Of a stretch of 64,000 bases of DNA, positions 1 to 10,584 are shown piece by piece. The stretch's first letter is position 1, and each line of letters begins with the position of its first letter. The notes under the pieces were generated by a model that had not been told where the DNA came from, made no database searches, and saw only the letters and a list, made by a program, of their open reading frames with translations. The stretch covers positions 18,955,928 to 19,019,927 of the forward strand of contig OZ022513.1 in the NCBI GenBank assembly GCA_963989385.1, given 5' to 3'. The position numbers and the translations under genes were made by a program. The DNA comes from Ctena decussata (lineage: Eukaryota > Mollusca > Bivalvia > Lucinida > Lucinidae).

Positions 1-1128
1 ACAGAACCTCTTCACCTTAAAGTTTATAAAAAAAACATACCAAGAACAATAAGTAAACGAAACCTTCAGCTTTCCCTGTGAAGCATTTTGGGCGTTGGCA
101 AAATGCTACCTAGCACATATCGCATGTTACCTGTACAGGTAAGAGAGTGAAACTTTCGTCATCCAGTGAGCCAGTCAGTGGACCAGAATTTCCAAACATG
201 ATAATACCATTTGCTGACTGGAAGTATTGACTCAATGAGATGAAGAGACTGATTGACACAATGAAAGTTAATCCTCCTTATACAGTACCATCTCTGTCTT
301 TAAATATTAAGGAACAGGGGCAATAACCAATAATTCTATAACTAATAGATGCGAAAAGCCGCCTTTTACTAATTATTTCACACATCAAATACTATCAAAA
401 TACGCAAGAAGAAAAAAAAAACTTCCTAGTTGAAATGGTATAGAAGTTGGAAAAATGCCAAATTGAATGTCGATTTTATGAACGGGCCGTAGATCTGCTA
501 CAAATCACAGGAGCGTAAACGCGAAACAATATGCGCTTCTCCTTATATAGAATTAAGAATGCTTCGACCGAATTTATTGTAAACTGTAGGAGTTGTCTTT
601 TCAAATTAAAGTAAGGAGTTGTACAAAAATTGTGATAGGAACGAAACAAAAAACTTCGTCATGGAGAGCAAGCATTTTATAAATGACACACTCGTTTGAG
701 GTAAAGCACATTGCTGGAAAGTACAAATAGTGAACTAATAAAAGTACACACAAGAAAACAATGTAAGCAGTCTGTAACAAATTATCTAAAGGATGTAACT
801 CAGGGAGTTAAGATTGGAGAAGCAAAGACCGGCTTATGCAGTACCCTTCGAGTGCATGCGCGTACACGCGCAGACCTGCATACGAAGGGTATTGCATGGG
901 TAGACCATGGGTACAACGTTGCGACCGTTATAGTTGCATTCTACGTTTAAATTGTGTGTCGATTTAAGTTATTCACTGAATTGCTATAAACATTATTATT
1001 TTACATGTGCATGTGTGTCTTTTGAATTTATCAACCCGGTTTTCATGTTGTACTTCGTATTTCTTTTTTTCTTGTTTTTTTTATTGTAAGATGACAGAAT
1101 AATGTACGTGTATCCAATAAAGCATCAC
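1..1128. other. Terminal intron of FReD gene A, no exon seen
   Basis: This is the stretch downstream, on the minus strand, of the 1129-1293 exon. I looked for the last fibrinogen exon (DSL...STKDxDND...) on the minus strand and did not find it, so the terminal exon should lie off the left edge. The only structure seen is an imperfect hairpin at about 838-897, where GTACCCTTCG is answered by CGAAGGGTATTGC around a CG-rich loop. Confidence 0.5.
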
Positions 1129-1293
1129 CTGCAGTTCCACTATAGCGTGTGACTTTCAGAATATATTTCTCAGTCATATCACCAATATCAAAGCTCTCAT
1201 ATTTGGCGTATGCAACATTGCCCTCAAAATCGGTCATATCAATTCGTAGTTCATAGTGACCTTGAGACAGAATTCGCTTCAAAGGAAGAAGTC
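1129..1293 (-). CDS. Fibrinogen-related protein gene A, exon 4 (mid FBG domain)
   Basis: This internal exon encodes the central part of a fibrinogen C-terminal (FBG) domain, the ligand-binding fold of secreted lectins such as ficolins and molluscan FReDs. The peptide contains GHYELRIDMTDFEGN, then YAKYESFDIG, then EKYILKVTRYSGTA, which is the diagnostic FBG core. The acceptor on the minus strand is TTTGCAG at 1294-1300 and the donor is CAG|GTGATG at 1129/1128. The exon begins with two bases completing a Gly codon from exon 3 (5538-5634) and ends in phase 1, matching the phase at which the gene B last exon starts. The reading continues past the donor by chance for about 20 codons before a stop, so the exon end rests on the splice signal and family structure. 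The 4.2-kb intron to exon 3 is full of repeats. Function beyond a secreted, lectin-like recognition role is inference. Confidence 0.88.
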
Positions 1294-2229
1294 CTGCAAA
1301 GAAAAGAAGCCAAACCTGTAAATAACAAACGTTTCTTTTGCCAAGAATTAAAAGTCTCAACAGCTTAGTATTTAAATGGGTGGTTGGATGGATTTGTTTT
1401 TGGTTCCTATCAACAGTATTTCAGTCGTATGGAGATGACTGTTGGATGATCATGAAAAGGCGGAAGAATTTTGTCGCCAACCGGATTCGAGCTGACACCG
1501 CAAACACATTAAGTCAGCAATAGTTTCATTTAATCGTAGGTCCGTTTATCATGAATTTATTTATTAAGACAATAATGCACAGATACATATAAAGGTTTTC
1601 ATTTTTCAAAGCTCTTCATCTCCTTCATCTTTCAGATTTTTTTGTTGCCCTTATAGTAATGTTTGATTGAAATAAGTATGATTTGATGTGACTTACCATC
1701 CGGCTTAAGCAAAACTTGTTCACCGTAGTATACGCAATATATACATGTTACAATAATTCATATCCACCTAACAGTATCAAGCCCTACAAATTTGTGTACT
1801 ATACCTGTGCCAAAGCATATTTATTTGCAAACTTTTAAGCAAACTCAAAAAAGTAACAGATCCAAGAATAATAGTCATAACGACACAGCCAGAGAAAAAA
1901 AAATAATTAAGAAAGGGCCTGTGGTAATCCCCTGCTCTTATGTGGACCCAGGTGCATCTGGAGGCTATGACCTCGAAGCATTATGATGAATCAAATTCAG
2001 CTATGATACAAGGGATGTTTCTCTAAATTTCAATTATGAAAACAACTGATTCAAAATGTCATGAAATTCTTATAAATGTTATTGGAAATGCTGGTTGCAA
2101 GAGTTATTTCAACACAATGGTCAAGGGCTGAAACTATTGCAGAAAAAAAAAACATTATCGCAACCCGGTTGAAACATGACCAATTACAGGTATTGGGAAT
2201 AATGTCTGGAAAAATTTCTGAGAATAAAT

Positions 2230-2452
2230 TTACCCGCGACACGAGAAAACCAACAATGTGGTTTTGCGCCCTGCGCAGACTCAGCTCAGCCTGAGCATCC
2301 GCCCAGTCTGGTTAGACTCTTTGCTAAGTGCTCAAAGGGTAGCTTAGGGTCTAAGCTTCCTCCATGCGGACAGCGAAGACTCTGATCAGACTGTGATCTG
2401 AGTCTGCACTGGGCGCATAGCCACTTTGTTGGTTTTCTCGTGTCTTGGCTCA
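2230..2452. mobile_element. Foldback MITE, CGCGACACGAGAAAACC family, copy 1
   Basis: This is a nearly complete palindrome of about 223 bp. The left arm CGCGACACGAGAAAACCAAC is mirrored by GTTGGTTTTCTCGTGTC at the right end, and inner arms (CCGCCCAGTCTG / GATCAGACTG) continue the foldback. It is flanked by AT on both sides (2228-2229 and 2453-2454), a likely 2-bp target duplication. The left tip has diverged (TTACCC instead of TGAGCC). There is no ORF. Two other good copies lie at 26385-26622 and 52798-53035. It sits in the last FReD intron. Confidence 0.85.
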
Positions 2453-2994
2453 ATTGATAACTAAAGGAAGGCATGCAGCCAAAAACATTGCATTGCTAGA
2501 CTAATCAAGAGTGTAACTCTGGCAGAAAAGGACAATCGCGACCTTGATGAAATATGGCCCATTTCAGATAAAAATCATGACGTTTCTTGAATCCGCTAAA
2601 ATTGTAGGAAGAGTTGCAGCCAAAAAGTTAAATTCACTGAACTTATCAGAGACAATAAGTCAGTATAGAATTGGTCTGATTTTGATCTAGATAACTTTGT
2701 TATGTACCTCAGATGGTAATAACAATATTTTGAAGGTTTTATGAAAATCATTTGAAAACTAGACATATTATCAGAGAAACACGATGTCCCTCATCAGCCC
2801 ATTTTCCATCTCCTCTAATGAAAGCCTGTACATGTACAATATATAGGCAAGTTTGGAGAAAATCCATCAACTGGTTCTTAAGATATCCTACATAGATAAC
2901 TATGTCTTTGAAAAATGGGTCAAGGTCAACAAATACTAATCTTGTCTTAATCCTGTCACAACGATATATTTCTGCCAAGTAAAAAGATAGGGCA

Positions 2995-3700
2995 TTGATC
3001 AGGAATAAATACAATCAAATTCCACAATCCGATCTTAAAACCAATAGGGAAAGAAGCATACCCACACAGAAATTGACACAAGTTTACGAAAGACACGAAG
3101 AGTAAACCGAATGAGCAGCTGTTTCCCAAACAGATGGTCATTCAATTACTCCAATAACAGCATCAACATCTATTTCTACTTATTTTTGTTATTTTAATTA
3201 CAAAACAAAACAAAACAGAAGGAAGATTGGGTAGCAATACAGGTGACCAAACCGCCAAAGACCATAACATTGTCAAGTGGACACAGCACATTATAACATC
3301 AAGGAACCGCAACAGAAGTACCGCTCTGGAACGGTCAGCAAAAATTACTTGGGGCCTTAACTAGATTTACTGGGCTCGAACCTCGCCCTCTGCTTCCCCA
3401 GTGGTTTGAAACATTAAGTGAGCTGTTTGGTCCGCATGAAGGTTTCCTAACCCATCAATGAATCATCACCGGAAACAAACAAATCACGGATAAGGCCTAT
3501 GATGAATCAGAGATGAGGACTCAACGGAAAGAACGTATTGCGACAACAGGAAACACTAATGGGAAGTCAGACAACAACACTGGAATACCGGAGCAAAAGA
3601 AAAGTATCAATTGAACCCCAAAAAAACAAGCAACAAACAAGGCAAACTCCAGCCTTTAGTCTGATGAATATCTGTCCAACGGATCAAAATAAAACTAATT
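2995..3700. repeat. Dispersed repeat family R1, copy a
   Basis: This segment shares recognisable stretches with five other places in the window (5710-5995, 35357-35572, 36540-36720, 60560-61240, 63134-63770). They have in common GGGAAAGAA, a 'gtaaaccgaatgagcagct'-like run, an A-rich run (ACAAAACAAAACAAAACAG), and a downstream module with ACCGCAACAGAAGTACCGC and TTACTTGGGGCCTTAA. No ORF is supported. I cannot assign a class; the A/C-rich run inside suggests a retroposed sequence. Confidence 0.6.
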
Positions 3701-3704
3701 TTTA

Positions 3705-4690
3705 AGAGAGAAAAAAATAAGCATATTTAAGTTAGCTTTTGACCTTTAAAATGAGGGTCAAGGTAGTCGAAACACAATAAACTCTTGAGACTGTCCCAAA
3801 AGTATATCTATGAACGTAAAGCGAAAATCAAGCCAAAGGCCAATGAGATATTTTAAATTAAGTGAAATTTTCACATACCTGAGTCCTCTTGTGACCCTGA
3901 AAATGAGGTCAAGGTCATCCTGTGACCTTGAAAATGAGGTCAAGGTCACCAAAACTTCGTCAGCTCTAAGCTTATCCCAATAATGTTTCCCTGCCAGTTT
4001 GGAGAAATTCCATCTGTTGGTTCATGAGATATTGTGGGTACCAGAAATTGCCATCTAAATCCTCCAGTGACCTGGAAAATAAGGTCTAGGTCACCAAAAT
4101 CTTATCAGCCCTTAAGCTAGTCCCAGTGATGTATCCAAGCAAATTTGGTGAAATTCCATCAATTGGTCCAGGCTATTATTGTGGTAATAGGAAATTGTCA
4201 TCTCAGTTATCCAGTGACCTTGAAAATAAAGTAAAGGTCATCATAATCTAATCAGCTTTTAAACTTGTCCCAATGATGTATCCATGCAAGTTTTATGAAA
4301 TTCCAGCCATTGGTTCAAGAGATATCGGGGGTAAAAGAAATTGTCATTTAAGACCTCTGAAACGAGGTCAAGGTCACCAAAATCTAATCAGCTGTTAAAC
4401 TTGTCCCAATAATGTATCCATGCTTAGTGAAATTCCATCCATTGGTTCAGGAGACATATTGGGTACAAGAAATTGTCATCGAAGTCCTCCAGTGACCTTG
4501 AATGTAAAGTCAAGGTCACAAAAATCTTATCAGCTCTCCAACTTTTCCCAATAATGTATCCATGCAAGTTTGGTGAAATTCCATAAATTGGTTCAAGATA
4601 TATCGCGTACGCAAGAAACTGTCATGCCGACGCCTATGCCCGGGATCCGCACTGACAACAATATGTCCACCCTCATCTTTAGTGGGGGAA
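3705..4690. repeat. Diverged ~140-bp tandem array (GACCTTGAAAATGAGGTCAAGGTCAC)
   Basis: About six or seven diverged units are present. Each contains a GACCTTGAAAAT...AGGTCAAGGTCACC inverted pair, then 'aaaatctaatcagct', 'ttgtcccaataatgtatcca', and 'gaaattccatccattggttc'. Unit markers at about 3909, 4085, 4220, 4367 and 4508 give a period near 140 bp. The right end (4640-4690) carries a short GCCGACGCC tract followed by a CATCTTTAGTGGGGG terminus. There is no protein-coding capacity. Confidence 0.75.
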
Positions 4691-4694
4691 CATA

Positions 4695-5180
4695 GTTGCA
4701 GGACAAGAATTGTATTGCTGCTGTAACTCAGGCAGGAAGCCTTTCATCAACCTGGTATAATTTGAAACATTTCAAGTGATGATGATAAAATCCTGAAAGT
4801 TGCATGTATATCGGCGGAAAACTGGAGGACATGCGTGGACAAAACAAAACGGCCGTGACCTCCATAAAATATGATCGACCTCGAATAGTTATCACAGTAT
4901 TCTGAAAAGTTATGAAAATTGGTGGAAAATAAAAGGAGGAGTTGTGGAAACAAGATTTTTCACAGATGGACATATCAAGGGAGGTCGATTGTAACTCCGA
5001 CAAAATATGACCCAAGTCAGATAGTGTTTACAATATCCTACCGGGGTGAAAACTGAAGGAGACAGTGGGTCACAAAATGTGTATAAGGACGGATGGACGT
5101 ACGGACGAAACTCATTTCTTTTGCAGCCTTCAACGTACAAAATAATGGGTGATGTCACCTTTAGCCTTAGGTACACCTAC
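4695..5180. repeat. Second short repeat element with GGACG tract
   Basis: Diverged repeat units recur here: 'ctgtaactcaggcagg', 'tataatttgaaacat', 'gtaactccgacaaaatatgaccc', and a matching copy of the first unit at about 2510-2570. It ends in a GGACGGATGGACGTACGGACG tract at 5089-5109. The reading frames on both strands look like chance. It is one of several elements in the window that pair tandem units with a GACG microsatellite. Confidence 0.5.
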
Positions 5181-5537
5181 ACTATATTATGCCATTTCCA
5201 AAGTAGATCATTTTATGATTTCCAGTGTGCTTTCCATGGCGACAAATCCATCGAAAATGGGGGTAGACTCGTAGAGGAGCAAACTCTTTAAAGTGTTAAC
5301 CCAATTGGTAAGGAAGGCAAAACAGAGAGTGGCAGGGTAGCTTGCCATAAAGGAGTGCCAATTTACAGTTGGTTTATTGCTGTTTATAGTCATTTTTTAT
5401 TAACAACAGCATTGCCTGCCGAAGCCACTGATTCACAGCTCAAACACGACACTGCTCCCTGATGTAAATTCAAAATACATGCAATGCCTTCTACATATAC
5501 ACTATGTCATACATTGTATAGAGCATAAAATACAAAC

Positions 5538-5634
5538 CAAGCCAGTGTTCGTGGGTAATCTCTCCAAAACCACCTTCATACTCTGTCCAGTTTTTGTAAA
5601 AGTCTACTGATCCATCCAACCGTCTTTGGAATAC
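5538..5634 (-). CDS. Fibrinogen-related protein gene A, exon 3 ([10 protein letters not shown])
   Basis: This exon carries the hallmark FBG segment [14 protein letters not shown], then [16 protein letters not shown], the most conserved part of the domain after the GGGW motif. The donor on the minus strand is CTTG|GTTTGT at 5538/5537. The acceptor is TTCAAG before GTATTCCAAAG; AAG is an acceptable but weaker 3' splice site. The exon is 97 bp, starts in phase 0 and ends in phase 1. It joins upstream to 19844-20002, which ends in GGGWL in phase 0 once its extra base is allowed for, and downstream to 1129-1293, giving HEHWLG then LLPLKR. I infer that the product is a secreted FReD lectin. The intron to exon 2 is about 14 kb, mostly mobile elements. 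Confidence 0.9.
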
Positions 5635-5709
5635 CTTGAACACGTGCGTAAGATAGTAAAGCTTTGTGCAATATAACATAAAGTACAATTTTGGTAAACG
5701 ATAGACAAT

Positions 5710-5995
5710 GATCAGGAACTAATACCATCATATCACATATCTCGCCCTAAAATCAAAAGGGAAAGAAGTAAATTGGCAACAGTTCACGAAGACACGCACG
5801 GTAAACCGAATGAACAGCTCTTTCCCGGACAGATGGCCATTCAGCTACCACAATAAAAACACCACACACAACAGGTGAACGAAAGCTCCGACATTGTCAA
5901 CCAGAAAACAAGTAACAGAAGCATCTTTTTTGTGTGTGCTCCTTTTTTAATTACAAAACAAACCAAAAAGCAAAGGTGGCAGCTATACAAGTGAC
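5710..5995. repeat. Dispersed repeat family R1, copy b
   Basis: It shares 'aaaagggaaagaagta', 'cggtaaaccgaatgaacagct', and 'cccggacagatggccattcagc' with copy a at 2995-3700, followed by an A/C-rich run (ACAAAACAAACC) at about 5953. It lies just outside FReD exon 3. Confidence 0.6.
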
Positions 5996-6004
5996 TTTAT
6001 TGCT

Positions 6005-6238
6005 AGAAGAGCGGCGACGGTAGTCCAATTGTATAAGGACTAGACTTCCAAACCAGAGGTTCCAGGTTCAACCCCATCCTTCTCGGTCTTTCGGGGGAGA
6101 CTTTAAACCGAGATCCTGTCTCCATATGACCTACAAGTTGGTGAGACGTTTACCCCGTGTTCAGCTGCTCAAGCTAGAAGACCACAGACAATCGGACATA
6201 AGAAAAGTAAAAACTTTTCCATTGACGAACCACAATGA

Positions 6239-6299
<61 letters not shown>

Positions 6300-6300
6300 G
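6005..6300 (+). mobile_element. tRNA-derived SINE-like sequence with (TC)n
   Basis: A tRNA-like head at about 6009-6080 has an A-box-like GTAGTCCAATTGTATAAGG and a B box GGTTCAACCC at 6065-6074, as in RNA polymerase III SINE promoters. It is followed by unrelated body sequence and a pure (TC)n run at 6241-6297. It does not fold as an intact tRNA. Boundaries are approximate. Confidence 0.5.
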
Positions 6301-6359
6301 TATTTCTTAACTTTGTAATACATATGGACCTCAGTCCATTTCCGTGCGCACAATATTAA

Positions 6360-6900
6360 GGTGGGTTAAATAACAACAGGACCAATGGTCCTGTAGCTCA
6401 CCCGACACCTTACTGTCAACAGACACATTTTGTCACTTCACAAATTTGTTACAAATTTTAAACCAGTGGTTTTAGAAGAGTGCAGATTTTGATGTCGAAC
6501 AAATCCAATATAGCTGTGAAGTTATACTGGTAACAAAACTGGTTAATAAAGGAAGTCACTAGAGCACCTTGTCCTAAAGTATATAGAGATAAATATTTGG
6601 AACAAAGATTTGACCAAAACTTTTCTCATATGTGATTTAGTGACCTAGTTTTTGACCTGACATGACCCACTTACAAACCTGCCCTAGATTTCATAAAAAT
6701 AAACAGTCTGACTAAGTTTCATGAATTGGATAAAAACAGTGCCCTCTAGAGTGTATACAAGATTGTTCTAAGATTTTCTAAGATTTGACCTAGTGACCTA
6801 ATTTTTGAACTGCACCGCTTTCATCTGAATAGTGCCGCTACTTACGCCTAGGGCTTCTACGTGAACACGGATAAACGTTAACGGTTCTTGTGTATGTGAT
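6360..6900. repeat. Short repeat with GTCCTGTAGCTCACCC start
   Basis: This region opens with an inverted motif (GGACCAATGGTCC at 6379-6391) and the phrase GTAGCTCACCCG. It holds two degenerate units of the form 'gtgacctagtttttgacctg' near 6640-6663 and 6795-6815. It resembles a short copy of the tandem elements elsewhere in the window. There is no coding capacity. Confidence 0.4.
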
Positions 6901-7394
6901 AAACGCTTATAAAATTTACATATCGTTTAACCGAACTTGAACACGTGCTAGACCGCCATCATAGTGAAATATCTTGGAGTCGTCAGTAGTAGTCTGTTTT
7001 AATGTACTTGAAGGCGTCCTCAGAAACATCTAAATCTTTATACTCTAAATTCTGCGTATTCTTATGCAAACCAATATCAAATTCATATTATACGAGAAGA
7101 TTGTTTCATCAGAATCGGGCAACTTGTTTTAGTCGTTCCTGATCAAAGACAAAGGAAACTTTGCGGACAGCACATACGGTGTAATTGAAAAATTTAGCCT
7201 ACCTGTTTGTCACAGAATAAGCTTACGAGGAAGGTGAATGAATGTTTAAGTTATTTATAGACGCTCAACCCTGGTAAGGGCATATAGCGTCTAAACGTCA
7301 GCAATTTAAAACGTTTCTATAAGACAAAAAACGATCAAATGTTTAAAGTATTATGTTACGTCCAAATGATAAAAATGTTATGTACAATAACAGA
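6900..7394. other. Probable LINE 3' flank, otherwise featureless
   Basis: This lies downstream, on the minus strand, of the LINE stop codon at 7395-7397. Some of it may be LINE 3' UTR (for example the stretch with ACCCTGGTAAGGGCATATAG near 7269-7288), but no poly-A tail or target duplication marks its end. No ORF of note is seen. Confidence 0.4.
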
Positions 7395-8162
7395 CTAAAT
7401 CTTGTTAAAAAGTCCAGCTTCCTTTAAAAAATTAATAATTTGGATAGAAGAAACATTGTTAAAAAGCTCGGTTATGGTTTTAATGTTGTAATGTTTTGAA
7501 CGAATATGGTTAAAGTCAATGCATGACACAAGAAGATGTTTGATAGTAATGACTTCATTGCATGGTATGCACAATGGTGCAACCTCGTTATTTAATAAAA
7601 ACGAATGTGAAATTCTGGTATGCCCTATTCGGCATCTGGTAATGACAGTCTGTTCTTTTCTATTTGATAGTATATTGTCCTTGCTGTGAAAATCTGGTTT
7701 AATTTGTCGGAGTTTGTTATGAATTTGATTATCCCAATTAGTTTGACATTTTGATTTGATATATGTATTAATTTGAGATTTAAAATCTGAGTGCGGAATT
7801 CGGAAGGTACTTTCTGGTAAATTTAAAGCCGCCTTGGCCTCTTTATCGGCCAGGTCATTTCCACGAATATTGACGTGACTTGGAACCCAACAAAAGATTA
7901 TTTCTTTTGATGGTAACTGAAAATATTTACGAAGTAATTGTTGTATTAAAGGATTGGGGTGATTGACGTTTTTAAGTGATGATAAAACAGAAAGTGAGTC
8001 TGAGAATATAATAAACTGATTGTTTTCTTGAACTGAAATTTGATTGAGGGCCAGATCTATAGCTTTAGCTTCAGCTGTAAATATAGAGCTGCCATTTGGT
8101 AATCGTATAGTACCTGTGAAAAGGGGACTTACAACCGAACATGCAACTTTATCTTCTTGTTT
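7395..8162 (-). pseudogene. LINE RNase H domain and C-terminal tail, past a nonsense codon
   Basis: This continues the RT reading frame after a single TGA. The stop falls right after YADG, where related elements have a Ser. Beyond it the frame is open to TAG at 7395-7397. The RNase H acidic residues are all visible: D in YADG, E in TAEAKAIDLAL, D in FSDSLSVLSSL, and D in GNDLADKEAKAAL. A Cys/His tail follows (CIPCNEVITIKHLLVSC), as in the C-termini of I-group elements. The domain degrades the RNA strand of the RNA/DNA hybrid during target-primed reverse transcription. The one stop codon makes this copy nonfunctional unless it is read through or is a sequencing error. Confidence 0.85.
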
Positions 8163-10295
8163 TCAACCATCCGCATAGATTGTGGTATGGTTCGGAAAAT
8201 TAGATTTTACTTGCAAGAATTCTGATTGAAGAAGGTCAGGGTTCGTCTGTGATTTTTTATTCTTGTGTAATGATAAAATAACGTTAGGAGGTTTTAATGT
8301 CCATGGCTCTTGGACAGGTAAAGAAAATTTCTGGATGTTTTTAATGTCAATATGAGAGTCTACTAGCAAAGGTTTAATACGTAAACCCAAAGGTTTAATA
8401 GATCTCGGTTTGTTGTTATAAAATATTTCATATCGAGGGTTAAAAACACAATCGTAAGCAGAATTCTTTGGGTTTGCAGCTAGTTTTGATACATATTGTA
8501 GTGATAATTTCTCTCTTCTGATATAAAGAGACGGTTCATTCGACTCTGCGTAAAGACTTTCTACGGGAGATGTTCGAAATGCTCCAAGAGCAAGACGTAA
8601 CCCCTGATGATGAATGGTGTCAAGACATTTAAGGTATGATTTTCGTGCCGAACCATATACGACTGAACCATAATCCAGTTTAGATCTCACAAGAGATCTA
8701 TACAGGTTTAGAAGTACAGTACGATCTCCTCCCCAATTTGTATTGGAGAGCACTTTTAAAACATCTAAAGCTTTTAAACATTTAGCTTTCAAAGCTTTTA
8801 TGTGAGGAATAAAAGTGAGTTTCTTATCGAACAGAAGGCCTAAGAATTTGGCCTCATTTACAACTGGAATTGGCGATCCATAAATGTTAAGAACTGGGTC
8901 GGGGTGCAAACCCCTCAACTGACAGAAATGAACACATTGGGTTTTAGTTTTAGAAAATTTAAAACCGTTTTCTGTGGCCCAGGTTTCTACTTTATTCAGG
9001 CATCTTTGAAGTCTGAATTCTATGTTTTCCATATTTTTCGATTTGTAAAAGATGCCAAAGTCGTCAACATATAATGAAGAATCGGTATCGTTAACACATT
9101 TAACAATGTTATTGATTTTTATATTAAATAAAGTAGGTGATAAAATACTTCCCTGAGGAACACCCTGTTCTTGTTTAAAAGTGTCAGACAATGTAGACCC
9201 TATTCTAACATTAAAGGATCTGTCAGATAAGAAATTCGAAATAAAGTTTGGAAGTCGGCCTCGAAGGCCAAGATTATGTAAATCTTTCATGATGCCATAT
9301 TTCCACGTCGTGTCGTACGCTTTCTCCAGATCAAAAAATATTGCGACGACATGTTCTTTTTTCACAAATGCATCACGAATAAAAGTTTCTAATCGAACTA
9401 AATGATCTACAGTACTGTGATTCTTACGAAAGCCCGCTTGATTTCTGGAAATCAAGTTATTTGATTCCAGGAACCAAACGAGCCTATCGTTAATCATTCT
9501 CTCCATTGTTTTACATATGCAACTTGTTAACGCTATCGGTCGGTAATTTGTAGCTTCCGTCTTATCCTTTCCCGGTTTGGGAATAGGAATGATGACCGCT
9601 TTATGCCAGTCTTCTGGAAAATTTCCAGTATGCCAAATATCATTCAACATATTAAGTAAGGTCTCCAACGCATCAGGCGGTAAATGTTTAAGGATTTGAT
9701 AGTGAATATCGTCCGGCCCTGCGGCCGTATCTTTACATTTATCAAGAGACTCCTTTAATTCTGATATACTGAAGGGAAGATTATATTTTTCGTTATTTAA
9801 TGACTGAAAATTTAAATTTTCTGATTCTTTTTCAGTTTTCAGTTCCTGAAATCGTTGACTGTAATTTGAACTTGAAGAATTTTTCTGAAAGTTTTCGCCT
9901 AATGCATTGGAAATCTCTGCAGTGGAAAAACATTTGTTACCGTTGGAAGATTTAATATGAACACATTCAGATTTCTTGTTTTTCCCACTGATTTTTCGTA
10001 TCATTTCCCATATCTTTTTTACTGGCGTTTTAGGATTTAATTTATTGACATATTGTTGCCATGATGAACGTTTGGCTTCTTTAATAGTTCTTCGTGCTTT
10101 AGCACGAGTTACTTTTGAGTGAAAATGATTTTCACGAGACGGATTTTTATTAAATTTTCGTAAAGACGATTTGCGTTTGTTTATTGCAGTTTTACATTCA
10201 TTAGTAAACCATGGATTACGCCTTTTTGAACTTGTCGAGGATTTCGGAATACTTTCTTCCGAAATTGCATGTAATGCTGATGTAAAAGCAGACAT
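8163..10295 (-). pseudogene. LINE ORF2 reverse transcriptase
   Basis: The frame encodes about 710 residues. The N-terminal part is basic (RRNPWFTNECKTAINKR). RT motifs follow: AAGPDDIHYQILKHLP, IPKPGKDKTEATNYRPIALT, QAGFRKNHSTVDHL, VAIFFDLEKAYDTTWKYG (first catalytic Asp), QGVPQGSILSPTLFNIKIN, then SLYVDDFGIF, in which YVDD replaces the commoner YADD. The thumb region continues with AKFLGLLFDKKLTF and the conserved YRSLVRSKLDYG. The enzyme copies element RNA into DNA at the nicked target. The frame stops at 8163 in what should be the start of RNase H, so this is a dead copy. A first Met at 10295 is unlikely to be the true start, because the endonuclease precedes it in another frame. Confidence 0.92.
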
Positions 10296-10319
10296 ATCTT
10301 CTGCTGTTTTGAACTTTGT

Positions 10320-10581
10320 TAGAGCTAAGTCGCTCCTGACATGATGTTATGAACATTTCCCAATTTGCTTTTTTCAAATTCCATCGAGAATGCTGTTCTT
10401 CATCAGATGAATCAATATCTTTAATTATGATTGGGAAGTGATCACTTCCATGCAGGTCATCACAAACTGACCAGTCAAAATCTAAATATATATTAGGATG
10501 ACAGATAGACAAATCTATGGCAAAATAATTTCCCGTGCGAGGAAGGTGAGATAATTGTACTGACAGTAAAAATAGCCCCAT
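10320..10581 (-). pseudogene. LINE APE endonuclease, C-terminal remnant
   Basis: The peptide contains TGNYFAIDLSICHP and DDLHGSDHFPIII. The SDHFPI box with its catalytic His is the C-terminal signature of APE-type LINE endonucleases, and the AIDLSICHP box precedes it in I/Jockey-like elements. The frame differs from the RT frame at 10295, so one indel lies near 10330 (around CAGGAGCG on the minus strand). Everything N-terminal to about position 10566 is missing. Confidence 0.82.
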
Positions 10582-10584
10582 TGA

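Larger units (their letters stand above)
7395..10581 (-). mobile_element. 5'-truncated I/Nimb-like non-LTR retrotransposon
   Basis: A single minus-strand LINE copy holds, in order, the end of an APE-type endonuclease (10581 to ~10330), the reverse transcriptase (10295-8163) and an RNase H domain plus C-terminal tail (8162-7395). Endonuclease, RT and RNase H together point to the I group; Nimb is my best guess from the RT style, not proven. The 5' end is cut off within the endonuclease and abuts the ~140-bp tandem array at about 10566-10581. Damage is light: one frameshift near 10330 and one nonsense codon in RNase H. That suggests a fairly young, dead copy. It lies inside the large FReD intron. 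Confidence 0.88.

Noticed and set aside
6126..6359. 77-codon frame with a Ser-Leu run
   Set aside because: It is produced by the (TC)n microsatellite at 6241-6297.
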